DNA of 64,000 bases from Mytilus trossulus (Eukaryota; Mollusca; Bivalvia; Mytilida; Mytilidae). A model generated the notes under the pieces. That model saw only the letters and a program-made list of their open reading frames with translations. It was not told the origin of the DNA and did not search any database. Made by a program: the position numbers and the translations under genes. This document shows, piece after piece, positions 22,500-33,289 of the stretch. The first letter of the stretch is position 1; every line of letters begins with the position of its first letter. The stretch is taken from contig NC_086374.1 in NCBI RefSeq assembly GCF_036588685.1, forward strand, positions 93,695,059 to 93,759,058. The letters are read 5' to 3'.

Positions 22500-24100
22500 A
22501 TTTCTATATAACTGGAATGTGTAAATTCTAAATAATAGCTATCCCTTCTTAAGAGACACCTGATAAGTCGATGAAGAGTTCAGATATTTTTTTGTTGTTT
22601 GAGTCAAATTCTGGGTTGTTACAACAGGAAATGAATAATTAAAAGTCTGTTGTTATTCGGAGCGACGCAAATTTCCGGTATTGTTACAGATTTAGGTTAT
22701 ATTTATTGCAAAAAACATGAAACCCTGACGGGTTAAAATGCAAACATAGTACAATGTATACACAAGTGACAAGAAATATAACTATACATGATAAATGTTT
22801 TTAAAAAGTGAAGTTGATATTAATAACATATATCTATATATAGATGTATATAATAATTCACCTATTTATTTTTTAGGGGTAGTGTTGGGTGTGTGGCTAT
22901 ATTTATATCTTTTCCATTATTTAAAAGCTCCCCTTTTCTGTATTAATTTATCCTGAGAGGCCAAAACCAAGTTACATGTGTATATATATGCATGTTTCCT
23001 GTTACTTCTTTGGAAAATATAGGGCAGGGAAGTTTTAACCCCCCCCCCCCCCATCTTTTTTGGTTTAACATTGAGTCCATCGTGTTTATTGGAGAGACAT
23101 TTTGACTTTAACAGTGTGAAATGCCTCTTGAAAAATAAAAAATAAACTTTAGGGTAGGTACATGTACAATGTAGGCTATTTTTGAGCTTACAAACTAGGG
23201 AGAGTAATAGGAAATACACAGACGAGAATATGCACTAAGAAATATAATATGTATATATTTTGTTCAAGATCTTCACATGTATACCATATATTATAATGAT
23301 GTAGGCTCAATATACATGTACATGATATACTTCCTGTAACAGTTATGTACATGTATGTTTGATCCCCTTTGGAAAGGTTCGAACAGATTTATAAAAATTT
23401 ATTAGATTAATTATGTTTTGGTGCCCAGATTTCAAATTTTAGAACCTTTATTTTTTGTTTGGGGGTGGGGACTGTTGAGGGTACATGCATGTGGACCCTT
23501 ATACCCTTGTAAAGGTAAACAATCAAATTTCATGCTTAACCAAGATCATCCACTAAATTATGTTATATGTATACATGTATATATATCCCCTTAAATATAC
23601 ATTATATATTGGTATACAAATATTTGAATCAGAAAAAAGAGAATATAATAAGAAAAAAAGAATAAAAGAGAAAAAAAATAAAGGAAAAGAAAACTGTAGT
23701 GGTAGCCTTTAAAAAGCCACCTGATGAGTACCCTTGGCAGGGACGAAACAGTTACTATCTTTCACTTTAGTATTATGTACTAATGTATCAATTTAAATCA
23801 ATGTTTATAATTATGAATTTAAAATAAATGCATTAAATGACTTGAACACTTTCATTATTTTATTACTGACATTGACAATTATTGACCAGGTAGAGAGTGG
23901 TTTTTATAGAATCGACCACAAAAAATTTAAATCTGCAACCAGTACTCACCAATATTTCCTGGTATTTACCACTGGCATGGTAAATACTAGTATTGACATA
24001 TTTTTTGTCAACCTTGCCCCTTGTACATGTTATACTTGTACATGTATTTATATATTTGGCATGAAAATAATACATTTCATGTTTCTGTATTTTATTACAG
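22500..24100. other. Region upstream of the first visible YqaJ exon
   Basis: Contains a poly-C run near 23041, TA-rich and ACATGTAC-rich tracts. I looked here for an exon carrying the missing CxC half of the SWIM zinc finger and did not find one. Confidence 0.4.
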
Positions 24101-24331
24101 TCTGAGTGGATGCTGTTCCCATATTGTGGGCTTAATACAAGGATTAGTTCAATGGCAAATGATGGGTCTTACAGAGCCACCTGCAGAATTATGCTGCACT
24201 AGTTTACCACAGCAATGGGGAAAGCCACGTGGGAAAGAGATTAAAGCTGTTCCTGCTCCAAGCATGATTATTGTCAAACCAAAGATGGACAGAAAAAGAA
24301 AGCCATTGAAAAATTCATTGATTGACAATAG
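24101..24331 (+). CDS. YqaJ-protein exon 1 (visible): C-terminal half of SWIM zinc finger
   Basis: Opens after TTTTATTACAG with LSGCCSHIVGLIQGL, the CxH half of a SWIM-type zinc finger, and continues through CCTSLPQQWGKPRGKEIK, a linker typical of metazoan SWIM-YqaJ proteins. It closes at AATAG with GTAAGAG as donor, two bases into a codon. The CxC half of the finger must lie in an earlier exon. The frame is open throughout and the lysine-rich end (PKMDRKRKPLKNSL) is as expected for the family. Confidence 0.75.
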
Positions 24332-24526
24332 GTAAGAGCAAAGTAATAAGAAATGTACATGTAGTGTGAAGTGTACATATTGTTTTAATGACTACCCACT
24401 ATGCAAAGGGGGAATTAAGTGTACCTTTGTCCACGCTCTTTTATCGTTTCCATTCTCTTACTTAAGTTAGCATCAACCAAATATTATGTACAACTTATAC
24501 ACAATGCTCATTATCACAAAAGGGGC

Positions 24527-24776
24527 ATCAGTGGCTGAGTTGTTTAAATAGTAACTCCTGTAATCACTAGCCAGTCAACACTGAGGTTGTGAGTTTAAAA
24601 CCCGCGCATACCGGTGCACATGACTCAAATCAAATTGACTATGATTGTCAGTATTCCTATTGAAGGTTTGTGCTTTTCTCTGGTCAATCCGGCTTCCTCC
24701 AACAATAAAATTTGCCGCCATGAAATAGCCTAAAAGTGGTGTGTGAAAACACCAAAAATCAAATCATTATCAGAAA
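24527..24776 (+). mobile_element. tRNA-derived SINE in intron
   Basis: CAGTGGCTGAGTTGTTTAAA is box A-like and GGTTGTGAGTTTAAAACC box B-like. The body GGCTTCCTCCAACAATAAAA, GCCGCCATGAAATAGCC and tail AACACCAAAAATCAAATC match a SINE I recall from bivalves. It does not interrupt an exon. Confidence 0.7.
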
Positions 24777-25104
24777 ACTCAGATCAAGTTTGAAACTAGG
24801 TGGTGTCACCAAGTTATACCCCTTTATTAATAGAAAGATTGCAAAATCTGTTGTTTCTGTTCATGAAGTTAAGTCTCCCTCAACATTATATTTGAAACTC
24901 AAACATGATGCTTACTTAGCCTTATTTTCACAAAACACAAATGAAGTTCTAGTATGGAATGTGTCACTTTAAATTTTCTTGATTTTTGGCCCTTCATTGT
25001 GTGAACACATTTATAAATCAGTCATCTTACATCAACTGATATGGTTAATATCTGTACAGTTTATTTACCATCCATTGAAATAAAATTTTATTTTGTCTGC
25101 AAAA

Positions 25105-25170
25105 GAGGGAATAAGGTACCAGAGGGAGAGTCAAACTCATAGTTTGAAAATAAACTGACAAGACCATAAA
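25105..25170 (+). repeat. Repeat family F fragment
   Basis: AGAGGGAGAGTCAAACTCAT and ATAAACTGACAAGACCATAA match the copy at 11158. Confidence 0.5.
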
Positions 25171-25489
25171 TAAACCAAATTAAAGATATTAGACAAATAA
25201 CACTAGGTAGATGTAGTTTCAATCTGTTTAATTACTATATACTGGGATTTCATTTGACAATTACAGAGTTCTCGAAAAGTGGTGGTCCTCAGGATTTTAC
25301 TACCAAAATTTTGCAAAGTAATGACACAATTTTAGTATCTTTCAATAGAGTTAATAGTGAGGACCAGCACATTTTCCTCAAGGACCACCAGGGGAAAAAA
25401 GATTTTGCAGCTGTGCTAAATTAATTGACATACAATGTGGAACTTCACCTTAAAATGAAGTGTGTGTTTATTGTCCAATCAAATTCAAA

Positions 25490-26280
25490 CAAACGAAGCT
25501 AGCCAGTTAATCAAATTCTTTATTTACTTTGAGCCTTACAGCTCATCAGTATAATCAAGTACATGTACAGTGTATACATATGGCATATTTCAAACAATAT
25601 GCACAATAAACAATAGGTGACATCAGAAGTTTCATCAATACAAAATATCTTTTATTACAATTTACTGTTTCTTAATTTAAGAGAGAAATGTATATACTTT
25701 CCCAAGTTACAAAGCTGTTTTGTGTTTTCACCTGATAATAATTCTAATAATTTAAAAGTTGATTGCCAAGACCAGGAATACTTTTCGTATATTTTTTTCG
25801 CCAGTCAGTATATCTACTACATTGAAGAATAAAATGAAATTCATCCTCTATTACTCCTAAACCACTGATTATTCCACAAATTATTCATAACAAGCTTAAG
25901 ACTATATATCAATCTTTTTACATATGTTGCCCAATTCAAACATTTTGAACAATTTCACACAACTTTTTTATAACAAGACCTAAATAATATACAATTGTCA
26001 CCATTCAAAATTTTGAACCAAAATTTAAGTATTCTATAGTCACGCTCATACTGCAGTGGAAATCTACCTAATTCAAAATAAACCATCACGTTTTAGGTCT
26101 TTCTTTTGACACCCAATATCATTTTGCAGAAGTCCAAATGGACCTTTTCTATCATAGGAGATTTGTGTACTCCCCATATTTCACACCCATACATTAATAT
26201 GCTACTAACATAAGTATCAAAAAGACTAAGCATTGTAAATACATTTTAACATAATGATGATGCAGTTCTTCTCATACTGA
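25490..26280 (-). pseudogene. LINE reverse transcriptase C-terminal relic
   Basis: On the minus strand, near 26.23-26.10 kb, the frame reads SSILMYGCEIWGVHKSPMI then LDFCKMILGVKRKT, the typical post-catalytic block of non-LTR reverse transcriptases. It continues past stops with YFELGRFPLQ and EDEFHFILQCSRYTDW, the C-terminal cysteine region. Several stops and shifts break it. The 3' end carries GAGCTGTAAGGCTCAAAGTA and an AATAAA. It sits in a YqaJ intron on the opposite strand. 5'-truncated, dead copy. Confidence 0.7.
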
Positions 26281-26654
26281 ACATAGCTTATTTACCTTGT
26301 TCTGCATATTGTTTCTGTGTATTAAGAAATTTACAATTATAAGGTATTAATAAATAATCAAAGGTTTGCTTTGCAGGCTTTTATAGAAAAGCTGTAATGG
26401 CACTTTACAGTATGTGATATCATTGTCTGTCAGGTCATATATATATATGTTGCATTTTCAACAAAAAAAGTACAGTGTAACTTGATTACCTTCTCTTAAG
26501 TCTAATCATATTATTATTTAGTATGTTTAATACTGCTTCTCTAAATGCCATAGATGTGCTCCTAAATGTACATGTAAGTCTAATTAACAATGTCTTTAAT
26601 TATTTGTTCGAAGTACAATAAGTAATATTTATAAAATAATGTCTATGATTGCAG

Positions 26655-26796
26655 GAAGATCCAAGTAAAAGAATCAGACATTTCATATTTGAACAGCTTA
26701 AAAGGTTATCCCATCAGCTATCTGGCACACAACACACCAGTCATGCAGGACACAAGTTATGGACCCTTTCCACTTGGAAGTGCATTAAGTACTCAA
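26655..26796 (+). CDS. YqaJ-protein exon 2 (visible)
   Basis: Bounded by ATGATTGCAG and GTAAGTTAAA. In the frame set by exon 1 it reads RKIQVKESDISYLNSLKG then a segment including DTSYGPFPLGSALSTQ, which matches the linker between SWIM finger and nuclease in family proteins. The other frame, which gives a longer isolated ORF, does not join to its neighbours. 142 nt, ending between codons. Confidence 0.75.
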
Positions 26797-26879
26797 GTAA
26801 GTTAAATTCAAATTATAAACAATACTTTTCTAATAATTTGTATATAAACTTGTTCGATTTTATTAAGAATTTTATTATT

Positions 26880-27567
26880 TGGGTTCTTTAATATGCTGAG
26901 TCTGACTGTGTACCTAAAGGTTAAATATAAGTACCATATTGATGAATTGGTCTACATTACGGCCCAAAGGGTCCAAAATTAAACTTAGTTCAATTTTATC
27001 AAAAATTGAATTCCAGGGATTTTTTATTATACTGAATCTTACTGTGTATCTAAAAGTTTAATTTAGGTACTGTTATCAAATTGGCCTACATTAAGGTCCA
27101 AAGGGTCCAAAATTAAACTTAGTTTGATTTCTTCAAAAATTGAATACTTGGGGTTCTTTTATATGCTAAATCTAACTGTGTATTTAGATTTCTAATTTTG
27201 GGTCCAATTTTCATATTGGTTTACATTAATGTCCAAAGGGTCCAAAACTAAACTTGGTGTGATTTAAAAAAAAATAGAATTCTTGGGGTTCTTTTATAAG
27301 CTGAATCCAACTGTGTATTCAGATTTATAATTTTGGGTCCAATTTTCATATTGGTTTACATTAAGGTCCAAAGGGTGGAAAACTAAACTTGGTTTGATTT
27401 TAACACAAATAAAATGTTTGGTAGTTATTTGAAATCCTGCATCAAAACATGTATTTAGATTTTTAATTATGAACCATTGTTATCAAGTTTTCAAGTTGGT
27501 CCAAATTAGGGTCGAAAACTAATCTTCAAGAAAAATTAAGTTCTGGGGTTCTTTGATATGCTGAATC
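26880..27567 (+). repeat. Tandem array of about 130-bp units in intron 2
   Basis: Five or more units of the form GCTGAATCTAACTGTGTAT, then TTGGTTTACATTAAGGTCCA, then AAACTTGGTTTGATTT. Unit starts are at about 26.90, 27.03, 27.17, 27.30 and 27.56 kb, with a diverged double unit near the end. Non-coding. Confidence 0.8.
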
Positions 27568-27606
27568 TAACTGACCCCAGAAACCCCCCTCTGGATCCGC
27601 CACTGT
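27568..27606. mobile_element. Solo end of the CAGTGGCGGAT MITE family
   Basis: CTCTGGATCCGCCACTG is the inverse of the left end of the element at 17690. No partner end is near, so the copy is truncated. Confidence 0.55.
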
Positions 27607-27800
27607 GACTGAGTATTAAATACTTGTAAGCTGTACATGTCTTTTGTTTCAAGTTATTGGTTGAACTTAACTAAGTGCATACTATACTTAAATGTTTAAT
27701 GCAATATGCTAATGAGGGAAGACAGGAGGGGTCCTGATCCTGAACATGAAATCCTTATGTTCTGAATTTAAAATAAATGAATTAGCTAAATTCTTAGATA

Positions 27801-28412
27801 AGGGCATACGATACAGTTACAGGGGAGGTAATAAGGTTGTTAATGTAAATTGTTATTTTTGCGACGTCAAACTATGACTTGTCTGGAAAAACTGATTTTT
27901 ATCATTCAAACTGATTTATCTTAAAAACAAGTTCATGGACCCCTTTTTTTTAAAACGGCGATTTGTTCCATTTTGCAAGGAGTGTGACCCAAAATTTATA
28001 ATCTGTAAAAAGTGGATTTTTTTTAATTTTGACAAACATAAAGCAAAAAATGATGTTTTTCTTTCTCAATTCATTAACTTTGATAAAATATATGAGTTAT
28101 TTCTGAATAAAAATTGCATAATTTTTTAGGATACTTATAAATACAGAAATTATCGATAATTTAACAAAAAACAATTTGGGTTTATCTTATAAAACAAAAA
28201 TGTTAAAGTTTTGTCTTTCTTTTGAAAAAGAAAATACGGCTAGAATTCTGTATTTTGAGTATACAATATTTCTACCTCATTTTACTCAAAAAGTACCACA
28301 TGAAGGTATATTTTTTTATAACATATTTGATTTTTTAATCAGGTAAACAATAGCCTAGATGCATATTTTCATCAACTTGTAAATATATGACCAAAACTGT
28401 ATTGTATGCCCT
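27801..28412. mobile_element. TA-flanked MITE (AGGGCATACGATACAGT ends), 612 bp
   Basis: Ends AGGGCATACGATACAGTTAC and AACTGTATTGTATGCCCT are inverted, and TA borders both sides, which fits a Tc1/mariner-type target. An inverted second copy with the same internal order is at 54661-56341, there split by another element. The T-rich 64-codon frame inside is not a gene. It ends 58 bp before the transposase stop codon. Confidence 0.75.
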
Positions 28413-28469
28413 TAATTGAAAATATGAACAAAAAACAGACACATGTTCATTGTACTAAAATACATGTAA

Positions 28470-29548
28470 TTATTTTCGACGAATAATTGGTTTTTGAAAA
28501 GTTGTTAAAAAACAACATACATTCCAAATCTGGTTAACACGTCCAAACAAAGATAAAGGTACTTTTTGTCCAACTATTTTAAACTTCTTCACAGAACCTA
28601 TAGTACGCTCAACATGTACGCGATGTGCAGCAATCTTCTTTGTTAAAAGTGCATCTGCTTGAGTCATTTGTAATCCAGCATTAGCAAAAGGTGGGATGTT
28701 TAACTTTAGTTTGCAATCTTCAACTTCTTTATGAATATTAAAACCCTTGTCTGCCATAATACCATCACCTTCCTTGATATGACCATGCTGTACTAAGTTT
28801 TGTAACATCTTCTTTAATCCCGATTGTTCAAATATATCTTTGTCTGATATAGCACCAGAAAATAAACATGAAGTAAATAAAAGTGACCCTCTAGGATCAA
28901 CTGCTACCAAAGCTTTTAAAGTGTTTGTAGACTTGTAATTTGAATATGACTGTGACTGTGCATGCAGAGAAGAAGGCTTCTGTATTTTGATTTCTGTACC
29001 ATCAATTATTGCCAAAGTATTAGGAAAATCCCTTTTATAATTTTCAGGCATATTTTTAATAATCATGTCACGTGGCGGCCAAGTACATACTGCTCCAAAC
29101 CTTAAGTACATGAAATTTATCCAGTCACAAAAAAGTGAACTACAGTCTTGTGTAGATATTTGAAATCTGTATCCCAAATCTGTAAAGTCCAAATTATTTC
29201 TCAATTTACATAATGTAAAAAAAAACTGGTCCTTGATTTTTATCTTTATCTTCATATTCTTTGACATTTTTAAGGGATAATTTGATGAATCTGGCACTAA
29301 AAACTTAAAAACTGCATTAAATTCAGTATTGTTAAAGCCACTGTAGTATCTCAACATTTTGTCATCTTTAGTAAAGTTTTCAGCTGAAAAAATTGACCTT
29401 TCCCTCTGTTGAACTTGAAATATTTTCTGGGATTTCCTGGATGCATTATTCAATGTTAGCTTTTCATTATCCAATATTTTTCTTGCAAGGTCTCTCTCCA
29501 AAATCTCCTTTTGCACTGTTAGAGACAGAATATCAATTGGGTCAGCCC
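28470..29548 (-). CDS. DDE_Tnp_4 transposase (ISL2EU/IS4EU or PIF/Harbinger-like), C-terminal exon
   Basis: An intact frame of 348+ residues. Counting from the GTG at 29516: a charged, probably coiled N-terminal part (1-45), then the LRYYSGFNNTEFNAVF block (55-70), a helix-turn-helix (about 93-135), and a DDE fold. The proposed catalytic residues are D172 (AIIDGTEIKI), D256 (IMADKGFNI) and E303 (HRVHVERTIGS), each in the family's usual context. The frame continues upstream to 29548, where TATATTTCAG is a good acceptor one base into a codon, so an N-terminal exon (often a THAP finger in this group) should lie to the right. No stops or frameshifts. It lies inside an intron of the plus-strand YqaJ gene; the two are expected partners of one transposon. 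Confidence 0.85.
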
Positions 29549-29867
29549 CTGAAATATAAAAAATATCATTAGATTCTTGTGACTTTTAAATATATGTTTG
29601 TTAAAGAAAAAAAAGTTGGAATCTGATTTTTTTTAGTTTCAAACAGATCAGAAAAAAATTAATTTGATGATGTTGTTTTGTCTATCAGTTCATAGACAAA
29701 ATTTATTGATGTGAGCCTGATGTCGTCAACTTTATTTCATGGTTTACTCCAGTATAAAAGAGAATTTAGAATTAAATTATGAGAAAAAACTGATATATTT
29801 TATCTGTCAATTAGTAATAACATTAAATATTGTGGTGCAGACTTAAAAATTAAAAAAAATGTAAGGG
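29549..29867. other. Spacer upstream of the transposase exon
   Basis: AT-rich and non-coding, expected to be intron of both opposing genes. Confidence 0.45.
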
Positions 29868-30545
29868 TTCCGCAGAACCCAGTGCCTCGCCTATTTTTAC
29901 TATTAATCTCAGGCTCAACAAAAATGAGGCAAAAAATCAATGAAAATATTCCTCTTGATACTATCTTATGATTGTAAGAAGCTTCTGTCCAAGTTTGGTA
30001 AAAATCTAGGATAGTTAATGAAACTAATAAATGTTTTGAAAACTTTAACTGCAGACTGTATGTAATGTTAACTGTAAGAAAATCTAAGTCCATTTAATAT
30101 TAAAATACAGAAAAAATGGAGTTATCTTTTTACAAAATTTACTTCTGGATACTATCTTATGATCATAAATAAGCTTCTGTCGAATTTTGGTACAAACCAA
30201 GGATTGTTTAAGAACGTTATTAATTTTTTAAAAACTTTAACCAGAGTGAATGTAATGTTTCCCCGCAGAAAAACTAAGTCCATTTAAGAGTAGAATACAG
30301 AAAAAATGGATTTATTTTTTTACAAAATTTACTTCGGATACTATTTTATGATCATAAACAAGCTTCTGTCCAAGTTTTGTACAAATCAAGTATAGTTTAA
30401 GAATGTTATTAAAATTCTAATACACAGAGTGAATGTAATGTTTCCCTGCAGAAAAAACTAAGTCCATTTATAAGTAAAATATGGAAAAAAATGGAATTTT
30501 ATTTTTTTTAAATTTACTTCTGGATACTATCTTATGATCATAAGG
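29868..30545. repeat. Tandem array of about 190-bp units in YqaJ intron
   Basis: GGGTTCCGCAGAACCCAGTG marks the left edge. The block GATACTATCTTATGAT recurs at about 29957, 30148, 30337 and 30526, with AAGCTTCTGTCCAAGTTT and AAACTAAGTCCATTTA in each unit. Family seen in bivalves, from memory. Confidence 0.8.
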
Positions 30546-30657
30546 CTAGACAAAAACCAGTGTGCACCATTTTTTTATGTTATTTCTCCATAAACAGAAA
30601 AATAATTTCAGTTATTTCCTTAAATATTAAAATTTTAACAATCCCCTTTCTTTTTAG

Positions 30658-31413
30658 GCAGACTTTTATTCACAGAGAGAGATAGTTCCAGTGGAAACTG
30701 TTTGTGGAGATTTAGTTTTTCCGAAAGAAAATGGTCAATCTGTTTTATCAGAAAAATACAACACTTTGATAGACACCATTTCAAATGATGAAGTAAATAT
30801 TATAGAAGAACAGACCAAAGAACAAGCTCAATGTGAAAAGTGGTTCAAGGAAAGAGAAAAGAGAATAACAGCATCAAACTTTCATAGAATTGTCAAAAGA
30901 AAAGCTGCAATTAATGACAAGTTCATTCTTTCCATAATGAAGCCAAAGCCTTTCACTAGTAAAGCAACATCATATGGAAGAAACAATGAAATAAAAGCTA
31001 GAAACTCATATGTTCAAACTTCTGGCCATCATGTTCATGATTGTGGGTTTGTAGTTAACCCGAGGTACCCTTTTATTGGTGCTACTCCAGATGCCAAAAT
31101 ATGTGACAATGGTGTAACTGGAATTATGGAAATTAAATGTCCATTTAGCCAAAGAGATAACCTAATCACTGACGCAATGCAGGGTGCAGACTTTTGTTTA
31201 GAGTTGTCTGAAAATGGACCAAAATTAAAAATCAGTCATGATTATTTTATTCAGGTACAAGGTCAATTACTTGTAACAGGTTCTCAGTTTTGTGATTTTG
31301 TAGTCTATACAAAGAAGGACATCCATATTGAAAGAATTTATCCAGACAAAGCTGTAATGCAAAACATTCTTAATAAGCTTGCAGACTTTTATTTTGATCA
31401 TGTACATTTATAA
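30658..31413 (+). CDS. YqaJ-like nuclease domain, terminal exon
   Basis: Opens after CTTTCTTTTTAG with ADFYSQREIVPVETVCG in the frame carried from exon 2, and ends at a TAA after 251 residues. The YqaJ/lambda-exonuclease fold is clear: WFKEREKRITASNF at the start of the domain, then YPFIGATPDAKICDNG (metal-binding Asp), IMEIKCPFSQRD (the ExK motif) and DYFIQVQGQLLVTGSQF (conserved Gln helix). All expected active-site residues are present. Role: 5'-3' DNA exonuclease, a recombinase-type activity, here probably serving a transposon. It might instead be a host-domesticated copy; the missing 5' exon prevents a decision. Confidence 0.85.
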   Translation, partial: ADFYSQREIVPVETVCGDLVFPKENGQSVLSEKYNTLIDTISNDEVNIIEEQTKEQAQCEKWFKEREKRITASNFHRIVKRKAAINDKFILSIMKPKPFTSKATSYGRNNEIKARNSYVQTSGHHVHDCGFVVNPRYPFIGATPDAKICDNGVTGIMEIKCPFSQRDNLITDAMQGADFCLELSENGPKLKISHDYFIQVQGQLLVTGSQFCDFVVYTKKDIHIERIYPDKAVMQNILNKLADFYFDHVHL

Positions 31414-31960
31414 TTTTATTCAGTGTGTAAGAAGTTTCTTGCAGGTTAATTCATTTCATGTTTGACAAAAAAAAATCATTTATAAGAATACTAGTTGTGT
31501 CATTGGCATTCATATCACATTCTTATTTATATATTACAATGTTTTAGGTGAAATAAAAAAAATGTACAACTTATATAAATGATAAAATGAATCAGAAAAG
31601 CATTACTTTAGGAATAAATATATAATTGGAAAATTTTATAGGTTTAATGCAAAGAACTCCTTATCAAGATATTTGATGTTAAGGAAATGGCAGGGAAAGG
31701 ATTTCTCAGACTTTTACCTTATATATTTGGCTTTTGTATTATTTGGGTCACAAATTGTAAGAAAAGAAATCTTCAGTTTGCTTATATTTTGTAAATGATC
31801 ATTTAAATATTTCTATAAAAAGAAAAGTGTGTGATGGGGCAAAATATTTAACCCTATGTCTTAGCTAGGGGAAACGCAAGAAGTTCGAAAATTTGACAAG
31901 GAAAAAAAAAACTGTTTGCAGGATGTTAAAAGCATAATTTTTAATTATTATATTGGAAGT
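31414..31960. other. 3' flank of the YqaJ gene, no gene seen
   Basis: AT-rich. GAAATAAAAAAAATG near 31549 may carry the polyadenylation signal of the YqaJ exon. Confidence 0.4.
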
Positions 31961-31964
31961 TAAA

Positions 31965-32690
31965 GTTGTACCTAACACTTATTTAAGTTCAGGGGATTAA
32001 ATCTGTGATATCACCTAGATGTTTTAATCACCTTGCATTGTTAATGAAATATAAAGCTTTTTAATTATCAGAAATAGTGTTTGTCAAACTACTATATCTC
32101 TTACAATTTTTTTCTCAAGAGATTGGTTCAAGTTTTTTGAAATTTTTATATTTTTTTCAAAGGATCAAAATAAATATTTTGTAAACAAATTTATGAAAAT
32201 TAAACGAGCCAAATTAATTTAAGTCCAGGTGTTGGGTGACACCTAAATTGGTGTCATTTTGGTATATACATGTATAGTACATATAAATGGTTTGTCAAAG
32301 AACCCCTTTTTATTTTTAAGCCTTGGACATTTTTTAAGAATCCCTCCTCTTGCTGACTTCATGTCGAACATTCTTTTTAATTTGTACGATTATTACTTTA
32401 TCAAGATTTTCAGCATACCTAACACTGCAGGGAGAAAACTCTGTAAAATCAGCTAAACGTTTTAATTAACTTGCATTGTTAAGGAAACATTAAGCTTCTC
32501 AATGATCAAAATTACTGTCTGTCAAACTGCTATGTAAGCAGTGTAAATTTCTGGTAAAATGGTTGGTTCAAATTTTTAGAAATTTTTATATTTTTGTCAA
32601 TTGATGATCAAAGTTAATACTTTGTCAAAATTTTGTGAAAATTAAACGAGCCAAATTAATTTTAGTAATAGTGTTAGGTTCCACCTTAAA
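31965..32690 (+). repeat. Two direct copies of a roughly 275-bp repeat
   Basis: Copies at 31965-32240 and 32414-32690 both contain TTGCATTGTTAA, TGTCAAACT, GGTTCAA and ATTAAACGAGCCAAATTAAT and end in an AGGT(T/G) plus CACC stretch. Period is about 435-450 bp. Diverged; the right copy is closer to the form I remember. Confidence 0.7.
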
Positions 32691-32856
32691 AGTAATTCAA
32701 TTCTGAAAGTGATATATATCAATAAATAAATTTAGAGAAAACTTTAAAAAAAAATAATCTACTATTTCAAAGTTTAATACAAGGTCGACAATAAAAGAGC
32801 ACTTCTTTTATACCAAGATTGATTTTTTTAACAAAATTAAAATGTGTTTGTTTGTT

Positions 32857-32936
32857 GTACATGCTGTTTTCTGCTTCTTGGTTGGATTGTGGTTTTTCTG
32901 ACGCATACCCCATTTCAACTCACAATTTTATGTTAT
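32857..32936 (-). repeat. Old family D relic
   Basis: ACGCATACCCCATTTCAACT with CACAATTTTAT parallels the family end ACACATTCCCCATTTCCATT. Confidence 0.4.
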
Positions 32937-33065
32937 TGAATCACCTTGCATACTAACAACTGTATTAATAAACAGTACTGATCACAAACTTTGTGTTATG
33001 TCATTTATCATTTGTGAACCAAAAAATTGAACCATCAACAAATGAAAACATCTTTTTGAAAAAGT

Positions 33066-33262
33066 TTAGTAGTCCTGAAAAGGACTGTTTTTGTAATCAT
33101 TGTCATCCTCTGCTGTACAAATATCAGTCTTAGGCACACATTTCAACTTACATCCTCCTTCTGTTTGTATAGCAACAGTGTTTTCTTTGTTAAAATCAGG
33201 TGGTATATTTTCTTTGTTGGAATCTGGTGTTATTTCTGTTGTTTGAATTTCTGATGTTTCAC
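33066..33262 (-). CDS. Possible terminal exon, hypothetical
   Basis: After a strong acceptor on the minus strand (TTTCTTGTTATTTCAG) the frame reads ETSEIQTTEITPDSNKENI, PPDFNKENTVAIQTEGG and ends NSPFQDY then stop, about 65 residues. It is acidic and hydrophilic, unlike noise frames here. It could be the far end of a separate gene, or a decayed upstream exon of the transposase at 28.5-29.5 kb, which needs a minus-strand exon on this side; the stop argues against an intact one. A LINE fragment borders it on the upstream side. Confidence 0.35.
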
Positions 33263-33289
33263 TGAAATAACAAGAAACCAATGTGGACC

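Larger units (their letters stand above)
24101..31413 (+). other. SWIM/YqaJ-nuclease gene, three visible exons, 5' end missing
   Basis: Exons 24101-24331, 26655-26796 and 30658-31413 have consensus GT-AG borders and join without a stop. The first junction completes a codon (two bases plus one) and the second falls between codons. The joined C-terminal part is about 375 residues: second half of a SWIM zinc finger, a linker, then a lambda-exonuclease-like YqaJ domain. ISL2EU/IS4EU transposons are known to me to code for such a protein together with a DDE transposase, and one lies in the second intron on the other strand. The first exon starts inside a codon, so at least one upstream exon is missing or unrecognised. 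Introns hold a SINE, a LINE relic, two tandem arrays and a MITE. Confidence 0.75.

Noticed and set aside
24527..24610. tRNA gene on the plus strand
   Set aside because: The tRNA-like head continues into a SINE body; box B is degenerate.
26649..26891. 80-codon frame over YqaJ exon 2
   Set aside because: It is the wrong frame; the frame set by the neighbouring exons is one base shifted and gives the family sequence.
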